Shown: positions 27,844-36,710 of the stretch, one piece after another | How the letters are laid out: every line of letters starts with the position of its first letter | Position numbering within the stretch: the first letter of the stretch is position 1 | Source: Myxococcales bacterium | GTDB lineage: Bacteria; Myxococcota_A; Polyangia; Polyangiales; Polyangiaceae | NCBI GenBank assembly: GCA_023248745.1 | Contig: JAHFDZ010000001.1 | Coordinates: forward strand, 16,912-80,911 | Direction of reading: 5' to 3' | DNA length: 64,000 bases | Translations under genes and position numbers: made by a program | The notes under the pieces: model-generated | Databases searched by the model: none | Told to the model about the DNA's origin: nothing | The model's input: only the letters and a program-made list of their open reading frames with translations

Positions 27844-28983
27844 TCACAAACCGTGAAGCTGCGTTATCGCCCAACGTGCCGCCTGTCTCACACCAGCATC
27901 GGCGTGCTCACCCAACGCCAACAACACCTCTCGCGCTCGCACGTCCTTCTGCGCCCCTACGACGAAGCATGCGTTGCGTAGCACGCCTCTGGGGGTCGTA
28001 CGCTTCAGCGGCGAGCTTCCCACGAGCTCCGCGATCTGCATCTCGCTGAGTTGTAACAAGTCAATCGCGTCAACGTCGCTCCACTCGGGCCGCGGCGAAA
28101 ACTGGTCCTTCACGTCTCGCGGCTTTGCCGATGCGTTGAACGGACATACGGTCTGACAATCATCGCAACCGAACAAGTGCTCGCCGATCGCATCAATCAA
28201 GTGGCTCGCCACTTCGCCCCGCTGCTCAATTGTAACATACGAAAGACACTTTTGCGCATCGAGCACAAATGGCCTTGGAAATGCGCTTGTAGGACACGCG
28301 TCGAGACAACGCGTACAGCTGCCGCATCGTTCGGCGATCGGTGTACCAGACAAAAGGTCAAGCGTCGTGACGACTTCACCAATGAGCAACATCGACCCGA
28401 GCCCTGGCACAATGACGAGCCCATTCTTGCCAATGAATCCCAACCCTGCGCGAGCAGCCCACGCGCGCTCGAGGATCGGTGCGTCGTCGGCAAGAGGTCG
28501 AGCCTGCACCGGTGCGTCTTCGGTGCCGAGCGTGCGCACGAACGCAGCCAGCTTGCGAAGTTTGCGGCGCAGGAAGTTGTGGTAGTCGCTACCCCTTGCG
28601 TATCGCGCGATAGAGCGCGCGAGTGGTGGATCTGAGGCCTCCTCTTCGCGACTTCTTTGGTAACGCTGAGCGATACAAATGACGCTCTTCGCGCCTTCGA
28701 GGATATGCGGACCGTTTACCGAATGTCGCGCTTCGCGGTTCTCGGCGAGATAAGCCATCGTGCCGTGCATTCCGGCCTCGAGAAACGCCTCGTACCGCGC
28801 ATGATCAATATCAAGTGGCTCGATCGCGTTCGCAATGCCCACTGCATCGAAGCCAAGCTCTCGCGCTTTGACGTGCACACGTTCGGTTAGATCATGCGCG
28901 GAGGGCACCACGGAACGCATGGTAGAACGCGCAGATGCAAAGCGGGAGAATGAACCCGCGCGTTCTTGAAAAGTCAATTCCAT
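27844..28983 (-). CDS. queG: Epoxyqueuosine reductase
   Basis: This 379-residue cobalamin- and iron-sulfur-dependent enzyme performs the last step of queuosine synthesis in tRNA. Two ferredoxin-like 4Fe-4S motifs are visible: CGSCTRCLDACPTSAF and CDDCQTVCPFNA. ARYARGSDYHNFLRRKLRKL and AGLGFIGKNGLVI are typical QueG segments. A C-terminal HEAT-like stretch ends the protein. The ATG at 28983 begins a poorly conserved leader; an internal ATG at 28920 may be the true start. No other que gene is nearby. Confidence 0.92.
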   Translation of the reverse strand: MELTFQERAGSFSRFASARSTMRSVVPSAHDLTERVHVKARELGFDAVGIANAIEPLDIDHARYEAFLEAGMHGTMAYLAENREARHSVNGPHILEGAKSVICIAQRYQRSREEEASDPPLARSIARYARGSDYHNFLRRKLRKLAAFVRTLGTEDAPVQARPLADDAPILERAWAARAGLGFIGKNGLVIVPGLGSMLLIGEVVTTLDLLSGTPIAERCGSCTRCLDACPTSAFPRPFVLDAQKCLSYVTIEQRGEVASHLIDAIGEHLFGCDDCQTVCPFNASAKPRDVKDQFSPRPEWSDVDAIDLLQLSEMQIAELVGSSPLKRTTPRGVLRNACFVVGAQKDVRAREVLLALGEHADAGVRQAARWAITQLHGL

Positions 28984-29034
28984 TGACCGTTCATCAGCAC
29001 GTGCAGTTGGGCGTTGCAGACTTGACCGCGAGTC

Positions 29035-29655
29035 TTAGCGCGGCGCAAAAACCGCGCGGCCAAGCGCTTGGATCGCCTCAGGGCCAACAGTGACCTCACC
29101 AGGCGCGACGAGCTTTCGGGCGCCAAGGCCATCGGCGAGAGCAACCGTTAACGTGACGATCGTGCCCACGGACATCGCCATCGGCACACCCAACGCGGTT
29201 ACCTGTTCGCTAAGAAATTCGACGAGCCTGGCGTGATCGGCAGCCAAGCGCGTGGCAACGATTGCCCTGAGCTCTGGATCCTCGAGCCCAATCGCAGCCA
29301 ATTGGCAGAGCACGCGCGCACCTGGCGTGTCGTTGAGTCGCGACGCGAGTATTGCGGCGACAAAACGCTCGATACGACCCGCTGGATCAGGTGCGTTGCG
29401 CGCATCGTCGAGGATGCGCGCAACTGCAACTGCGCAAACCTCGTCAACCATCGCACGCACCAGCTCGGGCTTGTTGCCAAAGTGATACTGGATAACCCCT
29501 TTGGAGATACCAACCGTCTCCGCGATGTCAGCGATCGTCGCTCCTGCAAAGCCTCGCTGAGCGACATGCCCAATCGCAGCCTCGACAAGTTGGTGGCGAG
29601 TACGTTCGGTTCGGGCGTAACGACGCTGCGGTTCCGGGCGCTTCGATTCAGACAC
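29035..29655 (-). CDS. TetR/AcrR-family transcriptional regulator
   Basis: This 206-residue repressor-type regulator has an N-terminal helix-turn-helix: GFAGATIADIAETVGISKGV, with QYHFGNK closing the DNA-binding domain. The C-terminal ligand domain contains ALADGLGARKLVAPG. It resembles the BetI/TetR_C_6 subgroup, which is inference. The frame is open to 29832, but a GTG at 29655 gives the normal TetR length and leaves a free divergent space to the methyltransferase gene. The target may be its own gene or the divergent one; no operator was identified. Confidence 0.85.
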   Translation of the reverse strand: MSESKRPEPQRRYARTERTRHQLVEAAIGHVAQRGFAGATIADIAETVGISKGVIQYHFGNKPELVRAMVDEVCAVAVARILDDARNAPDPAGRIERFVAAILASRLNDTPGARVLCQLAAIGLEDPELRAIVATRLAADHARLVEFLSEQVTALGVPMAMSVGTIVTLTVALADGLGARKLVAPGEVTVGPEAIQALGRAVFAPR

Positions 29656-29764
29656 GTGCGTACAATAAGCGTTCGTCGCAATGGATGTGGAACTTCTGGG
29701 GGCGAAGCCGAGCTCGTGAAATCTCGCGAATTCGACGACAATCGGCGTGCTAAGGCAGCGTGCC

Positions 29765-30502
29765 GTGATTGAAACGACGCGTGACATGTTCTTCGGTGGC
29801 AGAATGCTCATCGAGCAGCCAGCCGATCGCAACAGTTACCGCGTGAATATCGACTCGCTCTTGCTCGCAGGTTTTGCCGCCGCGGGAAAGCACGCCGATC
29901 ACGCATTCGATCTCGGCGCCGGCGTCGGCGCCGTGGGGCTTTCGCTGATGCAGTTTAATGTCGCATCACATGTTACATTTATCGATATCTCGCCTGACAC
30001 AACGATCCTTGCCACGCGAAACGCTGAGCACAACGGATGGGCCGCTCGCAGTCGCATCCTCGAAGGCGATGTTCAGAAGCTCGCACTTCTTCACAAAGGC
30101 GAAGCAGACCTCATTGTGACAAATCCGCCCTTTTATGAACCCAATGCGTCTGTGACTCCACGCAGCGAACGGCTCACCCAAGCACGCATCGGTGATCTTG
30201 GCGCTTTTCTCGGCGCAGCACGCCAACTCGGAGGAAAAGGTGCTCGTTCTTGTTACGTTTATCCTGCACAGTACTTATCCGTCCTGCTTGGCTACGCGCG
30301 CGAGCAAGGCCTCGAGCCGAAGCGTATGCGTTTCGTGCACTCACGCGCGAACACCGAAGCACGACTCGTGTTGGTAGAATGCAAAGCCGCGAAACCTGGA
30401 GGCCTTGTCATCGAGCCACCGCTCGTCGAGTGGGAGGGAGAAGCCAGAGCCGAAGAGGTACGCGTGCTTATCGAGGAAGCGCGTCTTCTGCCTCGCAAAT
30501 GA
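29765..30502 (+). CDS. N6-adenine tRNA methyltransferase, TrmN6/YfiC-like
   Basis: This ~245-residue SAM-dependent methyltransferase has the SAM loop DLGAGVGAVGL and catalytic NPPFY, which marks N6-adenine or N5-glutamine methyltransferases. The N-terminal ETTRDMFFGGR and SYRVNIDSLLLA are typical of the tRNA1(Val) A37 N6-methyltransferase family. GTG at 29765 with AAGG nine bases before it is preferred; a further GTG at 29747 is also open. It lies divergent from the TetR gene. The substrate is inferred from family resemblance. Confidence 0.82.
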   Translation: MIETTRDMFFGGRMLIEQPADRNSYRVNIDSLLLAGFAAAGKHADHAFDLGAGVGAVGLSLMQFNVASHVTFIDISPDTTILATRNAEHNGWAARSRILEGDVQKLALLHKGEADLIVTNPPFYEPNASVTPRSERLTQARIGDLGAFLGAARQLGGKGARSCYVYPAQYLSVLLGYAREQGLEPKRMRFVHSRANTEARLVLVECKAAKPGGLVIEPPLVEWEGEARAEEVRVLIEEARLLPRK

Positions 30503-30530
30503 ATCGACGCAAAAACGCATCACTGAGACA

Positions 30531-31100
30531 TCACGACACATCTTGTTCGCCAAGCAACCGGTCGAGCGTGATGGCGCACGCCGATCGAACACTCAGGTGG
30601 TTGTAGTCACTTTCGATCGCACGAATCGGTGGAAGAAAAACTTCGGCCTCCTCAATCGTCGCGTCGAGCAATCCCCACCCTGTACCAAATAGCAAGAGCA
30701 CCGGCTTGCCGGGCCTGCCAAGGGCTGCGCGCGCCTCCGAAAACGGCACGGGCATTCGCGACTCTTTCGCAGACGTCACCCACACTTCGATCGCGCTGCG
30801 TCCACCCATCGACATGAACACATCTTCAAGAGATGGCGTCACAACCACGCGTCGCAACGCCTCAACGCGATCGGGGATGCGCTTTCCACTTGAACCGTTG
30901 ATCCAATGGTCAACTATCTTTTCAATGAGCGCACGCTGAGCATCGATGGGGTGAATCACGAAGTACTGATGAACTCCGTAAGTCCGCGCACTTCGAGCCA
31001 GGTCGTGCACGTCGAGATTCGTAACTGCCGTTGTTGCAACGTCGCCCGTGGGACTCAAGACAGGATGATGCACAAGCGCGATCGAAACAGTGCGACTCAT
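30531..31100 (-). CDS. SPOUT-fold RNA methyltransferase (Methyltrn_RNA_4-like)
   Basis: This 189-residue protein resembles the SPOUT RNA methyltransferase domain that is fused to TrmD in some deltaproteobacteria and stands alone in Thermotoga. Visible segments are [17 protein letters not shown] at the N-terminus, [12 protein letters not shown] (the knot glycine loop) and a terminal [22 protein letters not shown] that matches the SAM-binding knot. It overlaps the trmD stop by four bases, as the last gene of the rpsP operon, in the place where rplS is often found. The RNA target is unknown. Confidence 0.8.
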   Translation of the reverse strand: MSRTVSIALVHHPVLSPTGDVATTAVTNLDVHDLARSARTYGVHQYFVIHPIDAQRALIEKIVDHWINGSSGKRIPDRVEALRRVVVTPSLEDVFMSMGGRSAIEVWVTSAKESRMPVPFSEARAALGRPGKPVLLLFGTGWGLLDATIEEAEVFLPPIRAIESDYNHLSVRSACAITLDRLLGEQDVS

Positions 31101-31801
31101 GACTTCGCCTTCAGCGTGTAAGCCTCAAAGAGGTCAGGCCTACGATCACGTGTGCGCGTGAGTGCCTGCTCGCGCCGCCACTTCTCAATGTGCGCATGGT
31201 TGCCGCCTTGCAAAACGTCGGGCACCTGCTCTCCGCGAAACTCAACAGGACGGGTGTATTGCGGATACTCGAGGAGGCCGCCCGCTTCTGGACAGTGCGA
31301 CTCGTCGTGAGCTGACGATGCGTTTCCGAGAACGCCGGGCAGAAGCCTTGCGCAAGTTTCGATGATCGCCATCGCAGCCACTTCGCCGCCCGTAAGCACG
31401 AAGTCTCCAAGCGACACCTCTTCGTCAACATACTTTCCGATACGATCATCAAACCCTTCGTAACGACCGCAAACGAGCACGAGACGAGGTGCCTTCGCGA
31501 ACGTCGCCGCCATCGTTTGGTCGAAGCGCCTTCCTTGCGGGCTCAGGAGCACCCGATGGGCCGGCACTGCGATGTCGTCGAGCGAGTCAAGGCAATTGAC
31601 CATTACGTCAACGCGCATGACCATCCCTGCACCGCCACCATAAGGGGTATCGTCAACGCTCTGGTGCTTACCGAGACCAAACTCACGAGGACTTTTGCGC
31701 CTCAGCGTGAGTTTTCCGCTCTGCAGCGCTTTGCCTATGAAGCTAACACTTGCGAAGCTATCGAAAATCTCGGGGAACAACGTAACAACGTCAACGATCA
31801 C
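31097..31801 (-). CDS. trmD: tRNA (guanine-N1)-methyltransferase
   Basis: This 234-residue trefoil-knot enzyme methylates G37 of tRNAs and so limits frameshifting. It has the N-terminal [11 protein letters not shown], substrate-loop [10 protein letters not shown], and the knot [16 protein letters not shown] followed by [12 protein letters not shown] in the variant [13 protein letters not shown]. The start codon is GTG at 31801, overlapping the rimM stop (GTGA). It is the fourth gene of the rpsP-khpA-rimM-trmD operon. Confidence 0.95.
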   Translation of the reverse strand: MIVDVVTLFPEIFDSFASVSFIGKALQSGKLTLRRKSPREFGLGKHQSVDDTPYGGGAGMVMRVDVMVNCLDSLDDIAVPAHRVLLSPQGRRFDQTMAATFAKAPRLVLVCGRYEGFDDRIGKYVDEEVSLGDFVLTGGEVAAMAIIETCARLLPGVLGNASSAHDESHCPEAGGLLEYPQYTRPVEFRGEQVPDVLQGGNHAHIEKWRREQALTRTRDRRPDLFEAYTLKAKS

Positions 31802-32346
31802 GCCTCGAGCCCCTCAAGCGAACGCAAGACAATACGGCCGGCTTCCGAATCCACTCGCTCGACAAACGCGTCGGTGAGGGGAACCTCGAGCGCGGGTGAA
31901 CCGTCAAGGCGCTTAACGACAAGAACGTCAACCGTTGGGTAGTTGCGCAAATCTTCAAGCGTCCCGATGGGCGCCTCTTGGTCAAGTAAGTAGACATTTG
32001 CGCCGATAACGTCGCACACATAAAATTCGCCGTCGTCGAGCGCGGGAAAGTCGGTGCGCTTCGCCATCAAACGAACGCCCCGCAGTTCGTCCGCGCGGTC
32101 ACGATCGCTGACAGGCCGCAATTTGAGAAGCAACCCACCATCAACAGGCCGCACACTCTCAACCGGGACGTCGCGCTCGGTACCGTCGGTCATGCGAAGG
32201 CGCACTTCGCGCAGTTGCAAAAGGACGTCGCTATCGGGATTAAATAGCTTTACACGCACCTCACCACGAATGCCGTGCGAGCGCGTGATCTCAGCGAGCT
32301 CGACCCACCGATCCTTCGAGGGAAGAGCAAGAGCTGGCACGTTCAA
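31798..32346 (-). CDS. rimM: 16S rRNA processing protein RimM
   Basis: This 182-residue ribosome maturation factor helps S19 and the 30S head assemble. The N-terminal domain has [21 protein letters not shown], and the C-terminal PRC-barrel has [14 protein letters not shown] with a [12 protein letters not shown] stretch near the end. The start is ambiguous: a TTG at 32346 overlaps the khpA stop, and a GTG lies two codons later (32340). Order and overlaps place it in the rpsP translation operon. Confidence 0.93.
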   Translation of the reverse strand: MNVPALALPSKDRWVELAEITRSHGIRGEVRVKLFNPDSDVLLQLREVRLRMTDGTERDVPVESVRPVDGGLLLKLRPVSDRDRADELRGVRLMAKRTDFPALDDGEFYVCDVIGANVYLLDQEAPIGTLEDLRNYPTVDVLVVKRLDGSPALEVPLTDAFVERVDSEAGRIVLRSLEGLEA

Positions 32347-32579
32347 TCGATGATTTCAAGGTGCGCGCGCTTACCGAGCTTGGCAGCTGCAGCACTGAGC
32401 ACGGAACGCAACGCTTGTGCGGTGCGACCTTCTCGACCGATTACCTTGCCGAGATCGGTTTTCGCGACACGTAGCTCGAAAAGGGTATTTTGATCACTCG
32501 CAATTTCGGTAACCGAAACCTGAGCTGGATCGTCGACGAGCTCGCCCGCAACGGATTCGATGAGTGCTTTAAGCGGCAT
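32343..32579 (-). CDS. khpA: KH-domain RNA-binding protein
   Basis: This 78-residue single KH domain protein has the GxxG loop in VIGREGRTAQALRSVLSAAA. Such proteins (KhpA/YlqC) sit between rpsP and rimM in many bacteria and bind RNA, often as KhpA-KhpB dimers. The stop overlaps the rimM start, and rpsP ends five bases upstream. The length is normal for the family. Confidence 0.93.
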   Translation of the reverse strand: MPLKALIESVAGELVDDPAQVSVTEIASDQNTLFELRVAKTDLGKVIGREGRTAQALRSVLSAAAAKLGKRAHLEIID

Positions 32580-32584
32580 GGCTA

Positions 32585-32833
32585 TCAGACAGCTGCCTTG
32601 GACTTCTTGCGCATGAGATCGCGGAGCGTGTCGCTCTGCTGCGCGCCAACCGATTGCCAGTATGCGAGACGCTCGGTGTTGATTTGGAAGATGCCTTCGG
32701 CTCGCCGCGGATCGAATGTGCCAATGTTCTCGAGAAAGCGACCGCCACGAGGACTGCGATGGTCAGTGACGACAATTCGATAAAACGGGCGCTTCTTAGC
32801 GCCGGCGCGCGCGAGACGGATGTGGACGGCCAT
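32585..32833 (-). CDS. rpsP: 30S ribosomal protein S16
   Basis: This 82-residue S16 begins MAVHIRLARAGAKKRPFYRI and contains VVTDHRSPRGGRFLENIGTFDP, both diagnostic. The open frame continues upstream to 33055, but the ATG at 32833 matches the family start. It is the first gene of the translation operon rpsP-khpA-rimM-trmD-SPOUT. The preceding ~95 bases (32834-32928) should carry its promoter. Confidence 0.97.
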   Translation of the reverse strand: MAVHIRLARAGAKKRPFYRIVVTDHRSPRGGRFLENIGTFDPRRAEGIFQINTERLAYWQSVGAQQSDTLRDLMRKKSKAAV

Positions 32834-32928
32834 GGTCTTCCTGGTTTTCCTTATGGTTTCCGAGCCAATAGGTCGGGGGGACCGGATGTACGGGACACGC
32901 GTGTAGTCGTCAAGGGAAATGCGGCTAT

Positions 32929-33816
32929 TTACCAGCGCACGCGGACGCTGGCTCCGCCCAACGTAGGGGTAATTTCGACTTCTTGTTTCGGAATCGCGAC
33001 GCCGACGAGAATCATTGTCAAACCGCCCGCCATCAGGGCACCCGTCGCGCCCCAAAGAGGCGCCGTATCCGACCGTGCCGTCGACTGGTAAGCAGGCAGC
33101 GAACCCACGAGCGCTACGACGCCGGTGACCGAACCCGCGGTTATCGCAACCCCACCTAGCGTGATGAGCGCGATGGCGCCTTCGCTCAGTTGCTTCTTGT
33201 AGTAGCGGCGCTTTTCGTAGCTTCCTTCGCCCGAGTGCGGCGTTTCAATCGGCTGAAGGCGAGGAATCTCAACCCGAGTGATCTCGTGCTCAAACACGGC
33301 GAATTTCTGAGACCACGCGCGATACCCCGGCGCCGCGACTTGAATCGCGTGCTGGCCTGGATCGAGGGGTAGCGGTTCGCCCAGTTCGCTCGCAGGCACC
33401 AACTCTCCGTCGATTCTTACCGCTCCTTTCGGCGAAAGAGGACCTACAATGATCGCTTTGGGTACGCGCGCGCGCAGTGCTCCGAGTTGCTCATGCGCAA
33501 ACTTGCGGCGTTCATCACGCCCGTCGGCGATCGCCTGCTTTTCGGCTGCCGTATATGCCTGCGTGGCGCGGCCGAGGCGACCCGCCTTTTCCCAACAGAG
33601 CGCGAGGTTGAGCAACGTGCCGCCACGCGGTTCAAGGCGTTGGCTCTCGGAAAGTCGTGCGCATGCTTCTGCAAAATTGCCGTCTCGCATCAGACTACGC
33701 GCTTCATCGAACAGTGTTTGCGCGCGCGTTCCCTGATCTCCACGCGCCGAAAGCGGAAGCAAGAGTGCTACCGAAAAGCATAGACAAGCAACTTTACTTC
33801 CTATCGCCGAGGCCAT
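32929..33816 (-). CDS. TPR/PEGA-like membrane-associated protein of unknown function
   Basis: This 295-residue protein starts with a signal peptide (KVACLCFSVALLLPLSARG). A TPR-like pair follows (AQTLFDEARSLMRDGNFAEA and LNLALCWEKAGRLGRATQAY). A small beta domain around PKGAVRIDGELVP and LPLDPGQHAIQVAAPGY resembles PEGA. Two hydrophobic helices follow near the C-terminus (GAIALITLGGVAITAGSVTG and GALMAGGLTMILVGVAI). Such proteins commonly accompany serine/threonine kinases in myxobacteria. It overlaps the end of the kinase gene by 23 bases, so the pair is likely one unit. ATG 33816 is preferred to the GTG at 33837. Confidence 0.75.
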   Translation of the reverse strand: MASAIGSKVACLCFSVALLLPLSARGDQGTRAQTLFDEARSLMRDGNFAEACARLSESQRLEPRGGTLLNLALCWEKAGRLGRATQAYTAAEKQAIADGRDERRKFAHEQLGALRARVPKAIIVGPLSPKGAVRIDGELVPASELGEPLPLDPGQHAIQVAAPGYRAWSQKFAVFEHEITRVEIPRLQPIETPHSGEGSYEKRRYYKKQLSEGAIALITLGGVAITAGSVTGVVALVGSLPAYQSTARSDTAPLWGATGALMAGGLTMILVGVAIPKQEVEITPTLGGASVRVRW

Positions 33817-35272
33817 GGCTATCCAGCTCACTACCACCAGCCTTCGGGCGTGCGCTCACCTGACGATCCTGAGGCTCGGGCTGTCTGGGAGCCTCAACTG
33901 GTTTTGGCATGCGCGGTGGATTGCCAAACGTCGCTCGCATTGTTTGACGCGGGAGTTGCGGCTGCGGCACGGAGGCACCTTGCGGCACTTCAAATGTCGC
34001 GGCTGGCAATGGTGACGTCAAGGATTCGAGAGGTGGTACCACTTCTGTCTTTGGCAGGACACCGAGCGTGGCGGGCAACGCAGTCGGCTGTACGGCAGCA
34101 CGCGCTTGAAGAAAAGTGTGCGGCAGCAGTGCAGCGACACCCGCACCGACGACCATCGACACAACCGCTGTGGTCCCCCATACGTAGCCCCGCCGAACAG
34201 GTTTGCGCAGCGTTTTTGGCGCCAGCGGGAGGGAAGTCAAATCAATCAAAAGTTGATCGATTTTCTCGTAACGCCCTTCGGGCGCTTTTGAAAGGCAGCG
34301 TCCTAGAACGCGCTCAAGCTCGGTGCGTAGCGGTTCGGAAAAGCCAACCAGTTTGGGCGTCGGGCCTGACAGGACCTCGGCGCAGAGATCGGCCATCGTT
34401 TCGCCTTTGAACGCGACTTGTCCGGTGAGCAACTCGAAGAGCGTGGCGCCGAGAGACCATTGATCAGCGCGCGCGTCGAGCGAACGCGCGTTGCGGAGCT
34501 GCTCTGGGGCCATATATCGCGGTGAACCGAGGCCCATGCTCACGTGAGAAGAGGTCGCCTCGTAGACGCCTGTCACATTGCTCCCATCGAGAGTCTTGAA
34601 AACTCCGAAGTCAAGTAACTTGATCGAAATGCCGTCTGGGTCTTTGAGGCGAAACAAGTTCGACGGCTTGATATCGCGATGAACGATTCCGCGCGCATGA
34701 ACTTCGCGGAGGGCGCGACATGTCTCAAGCATCACGCCAACCGCATCGACAGGCGACAGACGTCCCTCACGCGCGAGCCATTCGCCAACCGACTCGCCTT
34801 CGAGGCGCTCCATCACCATAAACGGCGCGCCCGTTGGCAAGATGCCAGCGTCAAGCACACGCACAACACGATCGCTCTTGAGCTGCGCACTTACCTTCGC
34901 TTCGCGCACGAAGCGACGGGCAAGCTCAGGATCCTGTGAGCGCGCCACTTTGATGGCAACCCGGCGTTCGAGTGCTACTTGATACGCGTCGAAAACGTAG
35001 CCCATGCCACCAGCACCAAGCAGCCCAATGACGCGGTATTTGCCATCAACAACGTCGTCTTCCTTCAGCGGTAGGACGCCCAGGTTCATCGACGCTTGCG
35101 TCAGCGCAAAGGGCGTTAGGTTATTTCCACGGCCACTTTCTGGATACGCTGCCGCAAGCAATTCCCTGCACTCTGCACACGAATCGACGTGCTCGAGCGC
35201 AGCCGCTCGCTCCACCAAAGGGCACGCGCCGTCAGACAGTTTGAAAATGAGAGAATCCGAGAGACACGCCAT
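33794..35272 (-). CDS. Transmembrane serine/threonine protein kinase with zinc-finger-like N-terminus
   Basis: This 492-residue Hanks-type kinase has an N-terminal segment with the H-x3-C-x2-C pattern of zinc-binding anti-sigma domains (His28, Cys32, Cys35). The kinase domain (about 80-350) has glycine loop GAGGMGYV, Lys108 in VAIKV, HRDIKPSN (Asp200) and DFG (221-223). One transmembrane helix (around 375-395) separates it from a short Pro-rich extracytoplasmic tail. The downstream TPR protein overlaps its stop. Upstream and divergent is an atypical sigma factor, which makes it a candidate regulator of that sigma. Confidence 0.9.
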   Translation of the reverse strand: MACLSDSLIFKLSDGACPLVERAAALEHVDSCAECRELLAAAYPESGRGNNLTPFALTQASMNLGVLPLKEDDVVDGKYRVIGLLGAGGMGYVFDAYQVALERRVAIKVARSQDPELARRFVREAKVSAQLKSDRVVRVLDAGILPTGAPFMVMERLEGESVGEWLAREGRLSPVDAVGVMLETCRALREVHARGIVHRDIKPSNLFRLKDPDGISIKLLDFGVFKTLDGSNVTGVYEATSSHVSMGLGSPRYMAPEQLRNARSLDARADQWSLGATLFELLTGQVAFKGETMADLCAEVLSGPTPKLVGFSEPLRTELERVLGRCLSKAPEGRYEKIDQLLIDLTSLPLAPKTLRKPVRRGYVWGTTAVVSMVVGAGVAALLPHTFLQARAAVQPTALPATLGVLPKTEVVPPLESLTSPLPAATFEVPQGASVPQPQLPRQTMRATFGNPPRMPKPVEAPRQPEPQDRQVSARPKAGGSELDSHGLGDRK

Positions 35273-35363
35273 TTAAGATGCCCAGTCCACTACCCTTAGC
35301 CCCAGATCACGTTGGGTGTTAGTGACGCTTCGGGCAAATGCAAGCGACTGCGGCGTCTAGTAT

Positions 35364-35379
35364 GGGGGTTGGCGCCCCC
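35364..35379 (+). promoter_or_regulatory. GC hairpin upstream of the sigma-factor gene
   Basis: GGGGG (35364-35368) and CCCCC (35375-35379) flank a six-base loop, 11 bases before the ATG at 35391. It could affect translation initiation or serve as an operator in this divergent space. No function is shown. Confidence 0.3.
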
Positions 35380-35390
35380 GAATAAAACGA

Positions 35391-36197
35391 ATGCGCAATA
35401 TGACAAAAACGGTCGAAGAAGCGTGCGTAGCTGCGGAGGTCCGTCACAGCGGCCTACGCGTGAGCCGGACTCAATTCGCCTCCTTTTTGCGCGACAAGGC
35501 GCTCCTGGCAAACGGCCAGCCGCTTGCTCATGGTGGCGACCTTGCGTTCGCTTTTTGCTGCGCGCGGGGCGACGCAATCGCGATCGCCGCGTTCGAAACA
35601 ACCTATGTTCCGCCGCTCGTTCGGCTCCTGAAGCAACAGGGCTTCTCGCTCGACCTGACCGACGAGGCTGTGCAACGCCTGCGCACTCTCCTTTTGGTTG
35701 GCGATGACGATTCTCCGCCGAAGATCACTGACTACAAAGGCCACGGGCCGCTCGACGCTTGGCTTCGTGTAACGGGTACACGATTGGCGCGAAAGCTCAT
35801 TACGCGCGACAAGCTTGCGAACGCGGAAGGCGATGACGTCCTCCTCGAAACGCGAACGATGGGCGACGATCCTGAACTGGCGTTCATCAAAGGAACCTAC
35901 CGCGGCGCGTTTCGACAAGCTTTTCGCGAAGCCCTCACGACACTTGAACCGCGGGCGAGGACCCTCCTGAAGCAACATACGATCGACGGGCTGAGTATCG
36001 ACGCGCTCGCACCGATTCATGGTGTGCATCGCGCAACGGTCGCGCGCTGGTTGCAACAAGCACAAGTCAATTTGCTGAACGAAACGCGAACGCGCTTTAT
36101 GAAACTCGCAAAGCTTGCGCCTGAAGAGTGCGAAAGCGTCTTGAGGATGGTCGAAAGCCGCCTGGACGTCACCTATCGACGACTCTCCGACATCTAA
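35391..36197 (+). CDS. Atypical sigma-70 family factor (myxobacterial type)
   Basis: This 268-residue sigma-like protein is longer than common ECF factors, with an N-terminal extension of about 70 residues. A region-2-like part contains FETTYVPPLVRLLKQQGFSL and LDAWLRVTGTRLARKLI. Region 4 contains LEPRARTLLKQHTIDGLSI and a helix-turn-helix VHRATVARWLQQAQ. It resembles the Myxococcales-specific sigma-70 family, an assignment from memory rather than a search. It diverges from the membrane kinase gene. A second ATG at 35400 is also a possible start. Confidence 0.78.
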   Translation: MRNMTKTVEEACVAAEVRHSGLRVSRTQFASFLRDKALLANGQPLAHGGDLAFAFCCARGDAIAIAAFETTYVPPLVRLLKQQGFSLDLTDEAVQRLRTLLLVGDDDSPPKITDYKGHGPLDAWLRVTGTRLARKLITRDKLANAEGDDVLLETRTMGDDPELAFIKGTYRGAFRQAFREALTTLEPRARTLLKQHTIDGLSIDALAPIHGVHRATVARWLQQAQVNLLNETRTRFMKLAKLAPEECESVLRMVESRLDVTYRRLSDI

Positions 36198-36269
36198 ACG
36201 CTGCGACAAAACGTGGGGCACACCGAATAGAGACCGCTCAAACCCCGATGTCGCACACTTTTTTCGCGG

Positions 36270-36710
36270 CTAGCCGTTGATGCTCATCACGCGCGTAAGG
36301 CGCAACGCAAAGAATGGGTGGAGCAGCGCGCCATACAGGACGAGGCGCTTCTCTCGGATCGCTTTGATGAACTCACGCGACGCCTCTTGACCTTGTGCAT
36401 CGTTTTTCGACGCAATGGGTAGGGCGAATCGCGTTGTGATGGGCAAATTGGAGAGACCGAAGATCTCGTCTGTCCCTCCACGAATCGCCATGTCGGGAAC
36501 GCCTACGATGCCGTCGAACACTTCGACTTCGCCGTTTGAAAAGCGCAGCGTGATCGCAACGTCAGCGTCTTCTGCCACGATGGCCGCAACACCTGAGAGT
36601 GCATTGAAACTCGAACGCTTGTGCGGCTTGTCGCTCAAATTCTGACGCAGGAGATCGGAGAGCATCACCGCGAAACCGTTACCTTCTGCGCCTGGGGCTA
36701 GTCGGATCAT
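36270..36710 (-). CDS. Small conserved-looking protein, possibly SCP2-like
   Basis: This 146-residue soluble protein is of uncertain family. ADVAITLRFSNGEVEVFDG followed by PDMAIRGGTDEIFGLSNLP resembles the strand-helix layout of SCP2 sterol/lipid-carrier domains. The end of the protein is helical and hydrophobic (YGALLHPFFALRLTRVMSI). Its start overlaps the stop of the M16 lipoprotein gene by four bases, so it is the third gene of that operon. Function is unknown. Confidence 0.65.
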   Translation of the reverse strand: MIRLAPGAEGNGFAVMLSDLLRQNLSDKPHKRSSFNALSGVAAIVAEDADVAITLRFSNGEVEVFDGIVGVPDMAIRGGTDEIFGLSNLPITTRFALPIASKNDAQGQEASREFIKAIREKRLVLYGALLHPFFALRLTRVMSING

